Source of the DNA: Ekhidna sp051379705 | GTDB taxonomy: Bacteria; Bacteroidota; Bacteroidia; Cytophagales; Cyclobacteriaceae | Reading direction: 5' to 3' | Length of the DNA: 64,000 bases | Assembly (NCBI RefSeq): GCF_051379705.1 | Contig: NZ_CP179868.1 | Coordinates: 3,472,001 to 3,536,000 of the forward strand | Shown: positions 25,660-33,686 of the stretch, piece after piece | How positions within the stretch are numbered: the stretch's first letter is position 1 | Layout of the letters: each line of letters opens with the position of its first letter | The notes under the pieces: generated by a model | Told to the model about the DNA's origin: nothing | What the model saw: only the letters and a program-made list of their open reading frames with translations | Database searches by the model: none | Position numbers and translations under genes: made by a program

Positions 25660-25878
25660 GTGAATCGTGTACTTAAGAAGATCCTTATTTTCCCGATACT
25701 GATATATCAGTATTCCATCTCTCCACTGTTTCCACAGTCATGCAGGTTTACACCCACGTGTTCACAATACGCTAAAGAAGCAATTCAGAAATACGGCTGG
25801 AAAGGATTTATTATGGGACTGAAGCGAATCAGTAAGTGTCACCCCTGGGGTGGAAGTGGGTATGATCCGGTGGAATAG
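25660..25878 (+). CDS. yidD: YidD membrane protein insertion efficiency factor
   Basis: The protein has 72 residues from the GTG at 25660 (a TTG at 25639 would add seven residues). All family marks are present: LIYQYSISPLFPQSCRFTPTCSQYAKEAI, the cysteine-rich core, then GLKRISKCHPWGGSGYDPVE. YidD works with the YidC insertase at the inner membrane. The GTG start fits homologues, which begin just before the amphipathic helix. Its last 27 bases occur again at 26993-27019, marking the ends of an inserted stretch. Confidence 0.94.
   Translation: MNRVLKKILIFPILIYQYSISPLFPQSCRFTPTCSQYAKEAIQKYGWKGFIMGLKRISKCHPWGGSGYDPVE
25850..25876 (+). repeat. Direct repeat, left copy (3' end of yidD)
   Basis: The last 27 bases of the yidD coding region before its stop are repeated with one mismatch at 26993-27019. 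The two copies have the same orientation and enclose about 1.1 kb. Confidence 0.85.
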
Positions 25879-25888
25879 GGTTAGGAAA

Positions 25889-25924
25889 ATCATGTGATAC
25901 CCAACCAATTAGATATCACATGAT
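25889..25924 (-). terminator. Hairpin between yidD and the small membrane gene
   Basis: Perfect 11-base arms ATCATGTGATA/TATCACATGAT surround a 14-base spacer. On the minus strand it is followed by a short T run, so it probably ends the transcript of the two minus-strand genes; it may also serve yidD from the other side. Confidence 0.6.
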
Positions 25925-25934
25925 ATTATTCCAT

Positions 25935-26174
25935 TCATAATTCAGATACGATGGATATAATTACTGATACTATCAAAATAATTCTCAATCCATCAGGGAA
26001 AGATGGATTGTTTTGTTTCTTCAATAAAAATATGGTGCCAACCAGTAAAATAATTCCAAAACCCAAAAACAAGAAAGATTGAAAATTGGAATAAACTCCG
26101 GTCAAAGATTTAACTATATGATTGATCGAGTACACAAATATTAGAAGATACTCAACAATGTATTTTTTCTTCAT
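25935..26174 (-). CDS. Small membrane protein (79 aa), unknown
   Basis: The 79 residues form three predicted helices (about 5-22, 29-48 and 58-77), with MKKKYIVEYLL at the start. No family is recognised. It follows the lipoprotein gene by 13 bases on the same strand, so they form a two-gene unit. Both lie within the stretch bounded by the duplicated yidD end and are visibly more AT-rich than yidD, pointing to recent acquisition. Confidence 0.55.
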   Translation of the reverse strand: MKKKYIVEYLLIFVYSINHIVKSLTGVYSNFQSFLFLGFGIILLVGTIFLLKKQNNPSFPDGLRIILIVSVIISIVSEL

Positions 26175-26187
26175 AGAGCCATGGTTT

Positions 26188-26868
26188 CTAAGCTACTCCT
26201 TGACAAACCTCACTTTGTGATCCACGGTAAACTCCAATGGCAGTTCCAAGAATTCCCCCAATTGCCGAACCAATAGGTCCACCCAAGGAACCCACCCAAG
26301 CACCTGTGGCTCCACCAGATAAACCATCCCATGCCATATTTCCCATACATTTTAATATGCTGCTTACTGTTCTTCCTTGAGAATTGTTTTGATAGATATA
26401 GTTTGTATAAAAATGAATGGTAATTAAATAGGTTGTTAAAAGCTCTTTTTCAGAATCTAGCAAAGATTCATCTTGGTTTACTTCTTCTATTTTTGAATAT
26501 AATTTGTTGTTTAGGTACGTCAAATCATCACTAGTAGTCACAACCTCTAATATTTGATCTTTATGCACGAGCAAAGCTTCATTGATACCTTCATAAGTAC
26601 TTCTTGCTCTATTTGAGGTGTTTACAATTGTCAGACCAATTTCAAAACCTTGGTCAAATATTGTCTTTTGATTCTGAGATAAAAGTTCTTTTATAGAAAG
26701 CTCCAGATTTTCATTGCTAGTAGGATTAAGCTTGGCTATCACCGACCGAGATTCAGATAGAGCAGTAATAATAGATTGAGTGTATGAGTCTTCAGGAGTA
26801 TTCACTTCGGGTTCAGAGCATGAAAAAAGGAAGCTAGCGGTAAATATGAAAGTAAAAAGTTTCTTCAT
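26188..26868 (-). CDS. Lipoprotein with C-terminal glycine-zipper segment
   Basis: The protein has 226 residues. The lipobox is FLFSCSE with the lipid cysteine at residue 17. Residues of about 30-170 are mostly alpha-helical and polar. Residues of about 178-215 are a glycine-zipper-like stretch (LSGGATGAWVGSLGGPIGSA, then IGGILGTAIGVYRG) able to insert in a membrane, flanked by two cysteines (near SILKCMG and SEVCQG). Glycine zippers occur in outer-membrane lipoproteins and in pore-forming peptides and bacteriocins. The function is unknown. The gene is AT-rich and sits in the putative insertion behind yidD. Confidence 0.65.
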   Translation of the reverse strand: MKKLFTFIFTASFLFSCSEPEVNTPEDSYTQSIITALSESRSVIAKLNPTSNENLELSIKELLSQNQKTIFDQGFEIGLTIVNTSNRARSTYEGINEALLVHKDQILEVVTTSDDLTYLNNKLYSKIEEVNQDESLLDSEKELLTTYLITIHFYTNYIYQNNSQGRTVSSILKCMGNMAWDGLSGGATGAWVGSLGGPIGSAIGGILGTAIGVYRGSQSEVCQGVA

Positions 26869-26944
26869 TTTATTGAAAATTAAAATTCGAAAATGATTGA
26901 GTGGCTAAAATCCAATTAATCAGTCATTATATTATTGGACTGAA

Positions 26945-26963
26945 TGTATACAGCTAGTATACA
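26945..26963. promoter_or_regulatory. Inverted repeat near the right end of the inserted stretch
   Basis: Perfect seven-base arms TGTATAC and GTATACA around AGCTA lie upstream of the lipoprotein gene and 30 bases inside the right copy of the yidD end repeat. It could be an operator of the lipoprotein gene or a recombination mark. Confidence 0.4.
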
Positions 26964-26992
26964 TTGTATCTTTTTATTGTGGGTACCAAGAC

Positions 26993-27019
26993 GTGGAAGT
27001 GGGTATGATCCGGTAGAAT
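26993..27019 (+). repeat. Direct repeat, right copy (orphan 3' end of yidD)
   Basis: These 27 bases match the 3' end of yidD with one change (G to A), and in the yidD frame they still encode RGSGYDPVE before a TGA. No yidD coding sequence precedes them, so they are a remnant or target-site copy left when the 1.1 kb between the copies was inserted. Confidence 0.8.
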
Positions 27020-27020
27020 G

Positions 27021-27044
27021 AAAAATCCCTGCGTGAGGCAGGGA
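27021..27044 (-). terminator. Terminator of the two small minus-strand genes
   Basis: A CCCTGC/GCAGGG stem flanked by A and T pairs with a five-base loop is followed on the minus strand by TTTTT, about ten bases beyond the stop of the 51-residue gene. Confidence 0.75.
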
Positions 27045-27054
27045 TACTTGATTG

Positions 27055-27210
27055 CTATTTAGAGTCAATAAACTGTCTTGTCCAGTCTTTGAGTGCTGTG
27101 CCATCACCATCGGGAAGGATCGATCTGAATTTTTTGTATTCCTTCCAAAACAAGCGACGATTGAAGCTCACCTTCTTAAGGATCAGCTTGCTGTATTCGT
27201 ACATACTCAT
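27055..27210 (-). CDS. Small conserved-looking Bacteroidota protein (51 aa)
   Basis: The ATG at 27210 is preceded by AGGTGA at good spacing. The 51 residues begin MSMYEYSKLILKKVSFNRRL and continue FWKEYKKFRSILP, an amphipathic, charged sequence without membrane segment. The YEYSKLILxKVSF start is one I have seen in many short unannotated proteins of Cytophagales (recollection, not searched). A good terminator follows. It lies behind the 36-residue gene in the same direction. The function is unknown. Confidence 0.65.
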   Translation of the reverse strand: MSMYEYSKLILKKVSFNRRLFWKEYKKFRSILPDGDGTALKDWTRQFIDSK

Positions 27211-27225
27211 TTTCACCTGATACGT

Positions 27226-27336
27226 TTAATTGATTGTAGCAATAAATGCAATCACAAAACTAGCTATTGCAACATACCACATGATCTTTAACTGTGTGTA
27301 AATGTGGCTATCCGTTTGATTTTCTACTTGCTTCAT
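27226..27336 (-). CDS. Small single-pass membrane protein (36 aa)
   Basis: ATG at 27336 with AAGAAG six bases upstream. The 36 residues have a polar N-terminal half (KQVENQTDSHIYTQ) and one C-terminal membrane helix (IMWYVAIASFVIAFIATI). The gap to the 51-residue gene downstream is 15 bases, and both end before the terminator at 27021-27044, so the pair probably forms a small operon. No family can be assigned; it is supported only by coding appearance and context. Confidence 0.5.
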   Translation of the reverse strand: MKQVENQTDSHIYTQLKIMWYVAIASFVIAFIATIN

Positions 27337-27387
27337 CTTCTTAATTATTTGTTTGAAAAAAATTGGCCTGAATGAAAATCTTTAGGC

Positions 27388-27681
27388 CTAAAGAAGAAGA
27401 ACTTGCGCCCATATATGTCTTTTGATAACCAAGCTGAGCGATTGGTATCTATTGGGTGTGGGCTGAACCTTTATTTTTTTATTTACTTCTAGTGAGTATG
27501 AAACTGCCTTTTTTCTTTCAACACTCACCTGATACAGTGAAGTGGATAATACTTCATGTCTTACCTCAGTCTCTGCTTCATTTGGCAAAGAAGCGAGAGT
27601 GCTTGCTTGTACCGAGATGGAGAAGCTCAGTAAAAGAATTATAGTAATACAATTTAATATAATAGTATTATAACCATTCAT
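27388..27681 (-). CDS. Short exported protein, unknown
   Basis: From the ATG at 27681, 97 residues: a signal peptide (NTIILNCITIILLLSFSISVQA) and about 70 polar residues with no recognised domain. The ATG used here fits the signal peptide better than an upstream frame-open position that would add ten residues. It precedes the two tiny genes by about 50 bases on the same strand. The coding call rests on the signal peptide alone, so it may be spurious. Confidence 0.4.
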   Translation of the reverse strand: MNGYNTIILNCITIILLLSFSISVQASTLASLPNEAETEVRHEVLSTSLYQVSVERKKAVSYSLEVNKKIKVQPTPNRYQSLSLVIKRHIWAQVLLL

Positions 27682-27748
27682 GATAGTAATACTATACGAC
27701 TGGTTGCGCAAAAGGTTATAAATCCTTAAAAGAAAGTGATTGAGAGTT

Positions 27749-28576
27749 TTAGAGTTCTACGACGCTTGCGCTCAGTATCCTCACATCCTCAATAGGTCGA
27801 TTCAACCCATCGGTGCTTACTGCGGCAATCGAATCAACAACCGTTAAGCCCGCAACGACCTCACCAAAGACAGTATAATTCTGATCCAGATGTGGAGTTC
27901 CCCCGAGTGTTTTGTAAACTTCACGATGCTCGGCTGGAATTTCGTATTGCTCGAAAGACTCATAGTCTTTGGCTAGTTCGTAAAATCGATTGTTAATCCT
28001 GCTGACCGTTGGCCAATCTTCTGCATCTATCGCCACCATCAATGAATCTAAATCCTGACTGTACGCTGAGTCGTGTTTAATGTAATATTCTGCCAGCCAG
28101 CCATTTATGCGAGTCTCGGCGCTGTTGAGCAAACTATCATTAAAAACTTTGCCTTGCACAATGTAGAACTGTGTACTGCTGGAAACACGATCGGGATGCC
28201 CTCCGCGTGCAGCAGCAAGGACACCTTTTTTATGAAATAGTTTAGGTGTGATTTCTGCTGGTACTTCATATGGAAGATCCCCATTTCCAAGTGTATCTCC
28301 GGGTTGAGCAGTTTTACTATTGATATCACCGCCCTGGATCATGAAAGTCTCAATCACCCGGTGAAAGAGTAGGCTATCCAGAACTCCATCTTCAACGATC
28401 TTAATGAAGTTGTCTCTATGAAGAGGTGTTTCATTGTAGAGTTGCAGGACAATTTCACCTTTGGTTGTTGTTAGCTTAACATTTGTACGTTCTGGTTTAG
28501 TTTCACTATCTGCTTCATTGGTGCCTGATGTGCACGCGATTAAAAATGCAAGAGAAAGGATGGTTAGGTATTTCAT
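27749..28576 (-). CDS. Cyclophilin-type peptidylprolyl isomerase, lipoprotein
   Basis: The protein has 275 residues. Lipobox LIACTSG puts the lipid cysteine at residue 15. The cyclophilin domain starts with KLTTTKGEIVLQLYNETPLHRDNFIKI, has the active-site arginine in LLFHRVIETFMIQGGD (FHRVxxxFMxQGGD), and closes with YTVFGEVVAGLTVVDSI. A helical insert of about 60 residues between the substrate-binding strands is usual in Bacteroidota homologues. It helps fold proteins in the periplasm or at the outer membrane. It follows the kinase gene on the same strand with 39 bases between. Confidence 0.93.
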   Translation of the reverse strand: MKYLTILSLAFLIACTSGTNEADSETKPERTNVKLTTTKGEIVLQLYNETPLHRDNFIKIVEDGVLDSLLFHRVIETFMIQGGDINSKTAQPGDTLGNGDLPYEVPAEITPKLFHKKGVLAAARGGHPDRVSSSTQFYIVQGKVFNDSLLNSAETRINGWLAEYYIKHDSAYSQDLDSLMVAIDAEDWPTVSRINNRFYELAKDYESFEQYEIPAEHREVYKTLGGTPHLDQNYTVFGEVVAGLTVVDSIAAVSTDGLNRPIEDVRILSASVVEL

Positions 28577-28615
28577 TGAGATTATGATTTAGGTGTCAAG
28601 TTAAAGTACTTTATG

Positions 28616-31087
28616 CTATTTTTTTGGTAGGGTTACTGTCGCGATGGTGCCTTCTCCCTTCACAGAGTCAAAATGTATTTTCCCGTCATGATCGCTAAGT
28701 GTATAGTCTACCAGATATAGTCCAAATCCCTTTCCGTCGTTAGGTGCTTTCGTTGTGAAAAAAGGATTTTCGAGCAAGGGAAGATTTTCTTTGTCAATAC
28801 CTATTCCATTGTCAGTAATCTTGACGATACATTCAGAAGACGTAGAGCTTATTTCAATAGAAACTTGTCCTTTTTTGGAGATAGATTGGAGGCTGTTTTT
28901 AATTAGCTCTCTGAACAGTTGTTTTAACTCTTCTTTATAACCTGTAATAATTGCCTGGTTGTCTGTTTTTGAAAGAACTATTTTTTTGGTTTTGGAGATT
29001 TCTCCATCAAATGCTGATACACAGTTTCTTAATATGGCCGAAAGGTCACATTGCTCAAGTTTTGAATTCTTCTTTTGTTGAAATTGATTTAAAATATCGA
29101 GTATAGAGATCGTTCGTTTGATACCTTCTTCGATGGCATCTAAAAACTTATTTTGGTCGTCTGACCAGTCGTTTCGGCTGAACTTCATACCTTCTAAACC
29201 ACCTTTTATGAAGTTTAGCGGGTTGTTGATTTCATGACCCAGACCTGCAATAAGTATACCCATTGAAGCCCTTTTCTCGGCTTTTATCAGCTCCTGTTGG
29301 GTCGTTCGTAATTTTCGTATAGTTCTCACCAGAAAATAGGACAAAAATGAAAAGAAGATCAACGCAAACGTCCCAAAATAGATCAATAATCTTTGTTGCT
29401 TTAGCTGGTTCTCTTTAAGCGATATTTCATTATTCTTGGAAAGCTTCTCCTGGTTTAAATTTTGAATTTCTAATTCCTTTTTTTCTAAATCATGAATTGC
29501 ACTTAGCTGCAAAGATTTGTTTAGACTGTTTTGAGAAAAAACACTATCGGAATATTGTTTGCTGAGCATTAGATAGTCGTATGCTTTTTTGAAGTCTGAT
29601 TTAGCATAAAACAATTGTGATAAGAAGAGATTGTTTTCCTCTTCATCAGATGGTGAGGGGAAATCGTCAAGCAGTTCAGTAGCTAGGAGTAAGTACTTTT
29701 CTGCTTCATCATAATTTCCAGATTTTTGATATATGTTTCCTAGGGAATTGTATGAGATAATAATACCTCTGGTGTTATTGATTTCTTTTTCTATATCGAG
29801 GGCTTGAAGTTGGATATCAATTACTTTTTGAATTTCACCGAGCTCCAGATAGATGTAAGACTTGTTGTATAATATAGAGGCAATTCCTTTTCGATAGTTC
29901 AGCTTTTCATACGTTCTCATGCCTTCATCAAAATAATCAGCTGATTGATCATAATCTTCAACGGACAATTCAATCAACCCTAGCAAGTTATTGGACATTG
30001 CCGCCTGTCTATCTAATCCTATTTGACTGAACTGATCGCGTGCTTGAATTGCAATTTCTCGAGCCTTTTCTGTATTTCTTTGATAATAATAGACATAGCC
30101 TAACGTGAAATTGATTTGCGCTTGTTGTTTTATATTCCGAAAGCTGGTATTTAGAGATTCAGCCCGTAATAAATTATCAAGAGCACCATCGAATTCGCCA
30201 ATCTCTGAATAGATACTTCCCAGTAAATAGAGACTCTTAATCCTAAGTTCTTTGAATTGGAATTCGTTCAATAAGGTTAGTGAAGATTTGATACTTTCGA
30301 TGGCATGGAAATAGTCACCTTTTAAAAGCTGAAATTGTCCATTATAGATTGCATAATAGATTTGGAGTTCGGGCAACTTATTTTTTTCACCAATCTGCTT
30401 CACCAAGTCCAGGTAATGGGCTGCACTATCTAAATCACCCATTTCCATATGTAATCGTCCAAGCTCAAGTTTGGAAGAAGCAGTAAATAAGGTAATGCCG
30501 AGTTTTTCTCTTTTAGTTAATGATTCCTTCAGGTAGATTTTTGCTGAATCATAAGCTTCCATTTCCAGGAACGCAATTCCAAGGTTAAAGCATGAAGATG
30601 CATAGCTCATACTTGCTTCTATCGATTGGTCGGCAAGGGACTGCTTATAGTAATAAATAGCCGAGTCATACGCACCTCTTAACCGATATATATTCCCAAT
30701 CCTTGAAAGAGTATATGAGTAGACCTCCAAATGTGATTGGTTTTCAATTGATTTAAGAGATGCTTGATAGTTTTTCAAAGATTGCTTGTACTCGCCTTTA
30801 AAGTAGTGGTACAGACCAATGTTGGTATACGACCAAGCTGTACCTTTTGCAAAATCTGTTTCTTTGGATAGCGTTAAAGCTTTCTTTGCATATTCGTGAG
30901 CCTTTTCTACATCATAGTTCCAGAATTCGAAAGCAATATGATTTAGTAATGTGATTTGTGTGGTATCCTGACTCCCTTTCAACTCTGAAAGTAATGAGTC
31001 AATTTTCCCATTCTGACCCTCGGAGGAGGTCATAGTCAAAAACGAGAAAATGAACATCAATATGAAATTGGTGGCGATTGAGTTCAT
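28616..31087 (-). CDS. Sensor histidine kinase with periplasmic TPR array
   Basis: The protein has 823 residues. The signal peptide is followed by a TPR superhelix (about 30-500; units such as AYSRIGNIYRLRGAYDSAIYYYKQSL are spaced by about 40 residues), a coiled coil, one membrane helix near 570-590 (LIYFGTFALIFFSFLSYFLV), the H-box GLGHEINNPLNFIKG near 615, and an ATPase domain with N box and GKGFGLYLV. There is no receiver or DNA-binding domain, so it must signal to a separate regulator not seen in the window. TPRs outside the cell suggest sensing of protein partners. A 20-bp palindrome lies just before the start. Confidence 0.9.
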   Translation of the reverse strand: MNSIATNFILMFIFSFLTMTSSEGQNGKIDSLLSELKGSQDTTQITLLNHIAFEFWNYDVEKAHEYAKKALTLSKETDFAKGTAWSYTNIGLYHYFKGEYKQSLKNYQASLKSIENQSHLEVYSYTLSRIGNIYRLRGAYDSAIYYYKQSLADQSIEASMSYASSCFNLGIAFLEMEAYDSAKIYLKESLTKREKLGITLFTASSKLELGRLHMEMGDLDSAAHYLDLVKQIGEKNKLPELQIYYAIYNGQFQLLKGDYFHAIESIKSSLTLLNEFQFKELRIKSLYLLGSIYSEIGEFDGALDNLLRAESLNTSFRNIKQQAQINFTLGYVYYYQRNTEKAREIAIQARDQFSQIGLDRQAAMSNNLLGLIELSVEDYDQSADYFDEGMRTYEKLNYRKGIASILYNKSYIYLELGEIQKVIDIQLQALDIEKEINNTRGIIISYNSLGNIYQKSGNYDEAEKYLLLATELLDDFPSPSDEEENNLFLSQLFYAKSDFKKAYDYLMLSKQYSDSVFSQNSLNKSLQLSAIHDLEKKELEIQNLNQEKLSKNNEISLKENQLKQQRLLIYFGTFALIFFSFLSYFLVRTIRKLRTTQQELIKAEKRASMGILIAGLGHEINNPLNFIKGGLEGMKFSRNDWSDDQNKFLDAIEEGIKRTISILDILNQFQQKKNSKLEQCDLSAILRNCVSAFDGEISKTKKIVLSKTDNQAIITGYKEELKQLFRELIKNSLQSISKKGQVSIEISSTSSECIVKITDNGIGIDKENLPLLENPFFTTKAPNDGKGFGLYLVDYTLSDHDGKIHFDSVKGEGTIATVTLPKK

Positions 31088-31095
31088 TAAGTTAA

Positions 31096-31115
31096 TTTAT
31101 TCATTAATGAATAAA
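31096..31115. promoter_or_regulatory. Perfect 20-bp palindrome before the TPR kinase gene
   Basis: TTTATTCATTAATGAATAAA reads the same on both strands and lies 9-28 bases before the kinase ATG in the 41-base gap behind nadE. It could be the site of a dimeric regulator. Its AT-richness means chance cannot be excluded. Confidence 0.4.
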
Positions 31116-31128
31116 ATCTGTAAAGAAA

Positions 31129-32964
31129 CTATGAACTATCAAGTTTGTTCAATTCCTCCTTATACCCACCACTCAAAATAGGAAAACGATACCACGAGCG
31201 CGGATCGATGTTGAAATCATCGAAGTGAAAGCTTGGTGCATATCGTTCTCGTTTCCACTGATTTCTTGCCCAAAGTCTATAGAATTTTTTGATCCAGACG
31301 TTGAGGTTTTCAGGATTGTACTCAGCCTCCAAGGCTTCAAAAACTTGAATAGGTGATTGACCTTGAAGAATTGCTTCACGCTCTATTTTCATCAAAACTT
31401 CATATGGCATAAGATCATCTTCATCCGTCTGATGCTGTTCTTCTGGGCGAAGTTCTGCAGTGGGAGTGAGTCTATTTACCTCTCTTAGTCCAGGAAAATT
31501 AAGTTCAGTTTCTGCATACTTCAACCATTGAAGTATGAAATGTTTATCAACTCCGGCAATGGGAGAGATGCTTCCGCTGGTATCACCATCCATCGTTGCA
31601 TAGCCTACATCACCTTCGCTACGGTTGGAGGTGGCCATTAGCAATTTGTTTTCAATATTTGCCAGCATCCAGATGATTGGCGCTCGAGTTCTGGCTTGAA
31701 TGTTTTGCAGCGTTATGTCATCTTGTTCCCAAGTCAGTTTTCTTCCAATTGCACTTTCAATGGTCGATCGATATTGGTCTACTTCATCATCAATATTCCA
31801 GTTGTAAAATGTTGCGCCAAGGCTTTTGGCTAAGGTCTTGGCGGAGTAAAATGTTGCTTCTGAAGAGTTTTTCGTTTCCTGATAGGCGGTGGTTAAAAGT
31901 TGGCGGGTAATTTCTTCAGGAGTATCTCCTTCTAATTGGAATCCTAGTTTACTTTCTAAACCAGTTTTACCTCGCTGCTCAAGAGCCGTCCTAACTGCAA
32001 AGCCAATCAAGGTAGCAATGGTGCTGGAGTCTGCGCCACCACTCAGGGAAAGCACAAATCCTTTACTTCTACTCTTGCTACAATAATCAAATAGCGCCAA
32101 ACCTGCAGCATGTGAGAATTCCTCGTTTCGATTGCTGTAATGAGGTTTGATGTTTTCACTGGCCGTATCATTATCAAAATCCACTTCTACTGAAAGTAGC
32201 CGATAATCGTGATACCACAGGCGATGATTTCTTCCAATAAGTCTACCTTTCTGCGCTATAAGTACATCACCATCATATATCATCCGTCCGGCTTCATTGC
32301 CCAGAAGATTTGAATACAGATATACACAATCAAATTGTCTGGAACTTTTAATAACCAGATCCTCCCTAAACTCAGATTTGCCGAAAGCAAAATGGGAAGC
32401 ACTGGGATTCAACACCAGATCGACTTTTGTTTTTAAGTGTTCACATGGCCGACCCGGCTGCCAGGCATCTTCACAGATCTCAAAACCAATAGAGATTCCT
32501 TTAATATCGCAGGTAATATGACCAATTGGATAGCTCGCTCCTGCTATTTCAATGCTTGCTACGCTTCCCGAGGGCCATGGAGTAAACCACCTTTGCTCAT
32601 AGTGCACACCATCGTTGGCTAGCTTTTGTTTGGCATAGAATCCTTGTATTTCTGCATCTGAAATAAGACAGGTTGTATTGTATATTTTACCTTCAAATCG
32701 TATGGGTAATCCAAGTGAAACAGTAATTCCTTTTGTATATGGAATGATTTCGAGGAGTTTTTCAATAGCTGTTTCTGGTAGCCATTGACTTAGGAATAGA
32801 TCTTCACATCCATATCCGGTGATGCACAATTCGGGTAGGCAAAGAATATCAATACCGTCGCGCTGGGCCTCATTAATTACCGCTGTAATATTTGTGAGGT
32901 TGTTTGTCCAATCGATTGGTGTTTGATTAAGGCAAGCACCTGCCAATTTTAGTTTGCGACTCAT
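31129..32964 (-). CDS. nadE: Glutamine-dependent NAD+ synthetase
   Basis: The protein has 611 residues. The N-terminal nitrilase-type glutaminase (about 1-270) has its Glu in PELCITGYGCEDLF, Lys in AKQKLAN and Cys in IGFEICEDAW. The C-terminal synthetase has the ATP pyrophosphatase loop SLSGGADSST and the SNRSEGDVGYATMDGDTSGS region. It amidates NaAD to NAD+ with glutamine and ATP. The start overlaps the rnc stop by four bases (ATGA), so it belongs to the acpP-fabF-rnc transcript, a typical Bacteroidota neighbourhood. Confidence 0.95.
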   Translation of the reverse strand: MSRKLKLAGACLNQTPIDWTNNLTNITAVINEAQRDGIDILCLPELCITGYGCEDLFLSQWLPETAIEKLLEIIPYTKGITVSLGLPIRFEGKIYNTTCLISDAEIQGFYAKQKLANDGVHYEQRWFTPWPSGSVASIEIAGASYPIGHITCDIKGISIGFEICEDAWQPGRPCEHLKTKVDLVLNPSASHFAFGKSEFREDLVIKSSRQFDCVYLYSNLLGNEAGRMIYDGDVLIAQKGRLIGRNHRLWYHDYRLLSVEVDFDNDTASENIKPHYSNRNEEFSHAAGLALFDYCSKSRSKGFVLSLSGGADSSTIATLIGFAVRTALEQRGKTGLESKLGFQLEGDTPEEITRQLLTTAYQETKNSSEATFYSAKTLAKSLGATFYNWNIDDEVDQYRSTIESAIGRKLTWEQDDITLQNIQARTRAPIIWMLANIENKLLMATSNRSEGDVGYATMDGDTSGSISPIAGVDKHFILQWLKYAETELNFPGLREVNRLTPTAELRPEEQHQTDEDDLMPYEVLMKIEREAILQGQSPIQVFEALEAEYNPENLNVWIKKFYRLWARNQWKRERYAPSFHFDDFNIDPRSWYRFPILSGGYKEELNKLDSS

Positions 32965-33686
32965 TGGTCTAAGTTAAGTTGCTCGTAGGTCTTATGAGCA
33001 GCATCTTGCTCTGCTTTTTTCTTACTGAATCCAAAGCCTTTAGACATTGCCTGATCGTTTATAAAAACCTGAGCAGTGAATTTTCGATCTTCCTCATCTA
33101 TAATCTCAAAACGGAGTTCTTTGTTTTCCTTTTGAGACCACTCTAGTAAGCGACTTTTATAGTTTGTGATCCTCGAGACGAGTTCTTCCAGGTCGTAATG
33201 AGGTTTTACCAATTTCTTGATTACAAACTTTTTGCTGTATTCAAATCCATGATCAAGGTAAACAGCGCCAATCAAAGCTTCCATGCAGTCTCCATACACT
33301 GATCTGTGTGCTCGCGAATTCTGATTGTATTGTACGAGTTCCTTGAGTCCTATTTTCTGGCCCAGTTTATTTAAGGATTCGCGATTGACAATTTTGGCTC
33401 TAATTTCTGTTAGAAATCCTTCCTCCTTGAATGGATAGGTCATGTAGAGATACTCCGCGATGATCATCCCCAGGATGGCATCTCCTAAGTATTCCAGTCG
33501 CTCATACGAATTTTTGATTCCTTGTTCGTTGATGGATGCCACACTGCTATGGCGCATGGCTTGCTTATACAACGCAAGGTTGATCGGTGATCTTCCGGTG
33601 ATCAATCGAAAAGACTGTCGAAGTTTTTTTTCGGATTTAAGAGAATTTAGAAATCGGCCCGATAATCTTTTCGGAAACGAGGACAC
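32961..33686 (-). CDS. rnc: Ribonuclease III
   Basis: The protein has 241 residues. The catalytic signature ERLEYLGDAILGMIIAEYL lies near 62-80, with further acidic site residues in DCMEALIGAVYLD, and a C-terminal double-stranded RNA-binding domain (ITNYKSRLLEWSQKENK to KKKAEQDAAHKTYEQL). It cuts structured RNA in rRNA maturation and mRNA turnover. The ATG overlaps the fabF stop by one base, the expected order acpP-fabF-rnc. Confidence 0.96.
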   Translation of the reverse strand: MSSFPKRLSGRFLNSLKSEKKLRQSFRLITGRSPINLALYKQAMRHSSVASINEQGIKNSYERLEYLGDAILGMIIAEYLYMTYPFKEEGFLTEIRAKIVNRESLNKLGQKIGLKELVQYNQNSRAHRSVYGDCMEALIGAVYLDHGFEYSKKFVIKKLVKPHYDLEELVSRITNYKSRLLEWSQKENKELRFEIIDEEDRKFTAQVFINDQAMSKGFGFSKKKAEQDAAHKTYEQLNLDQ

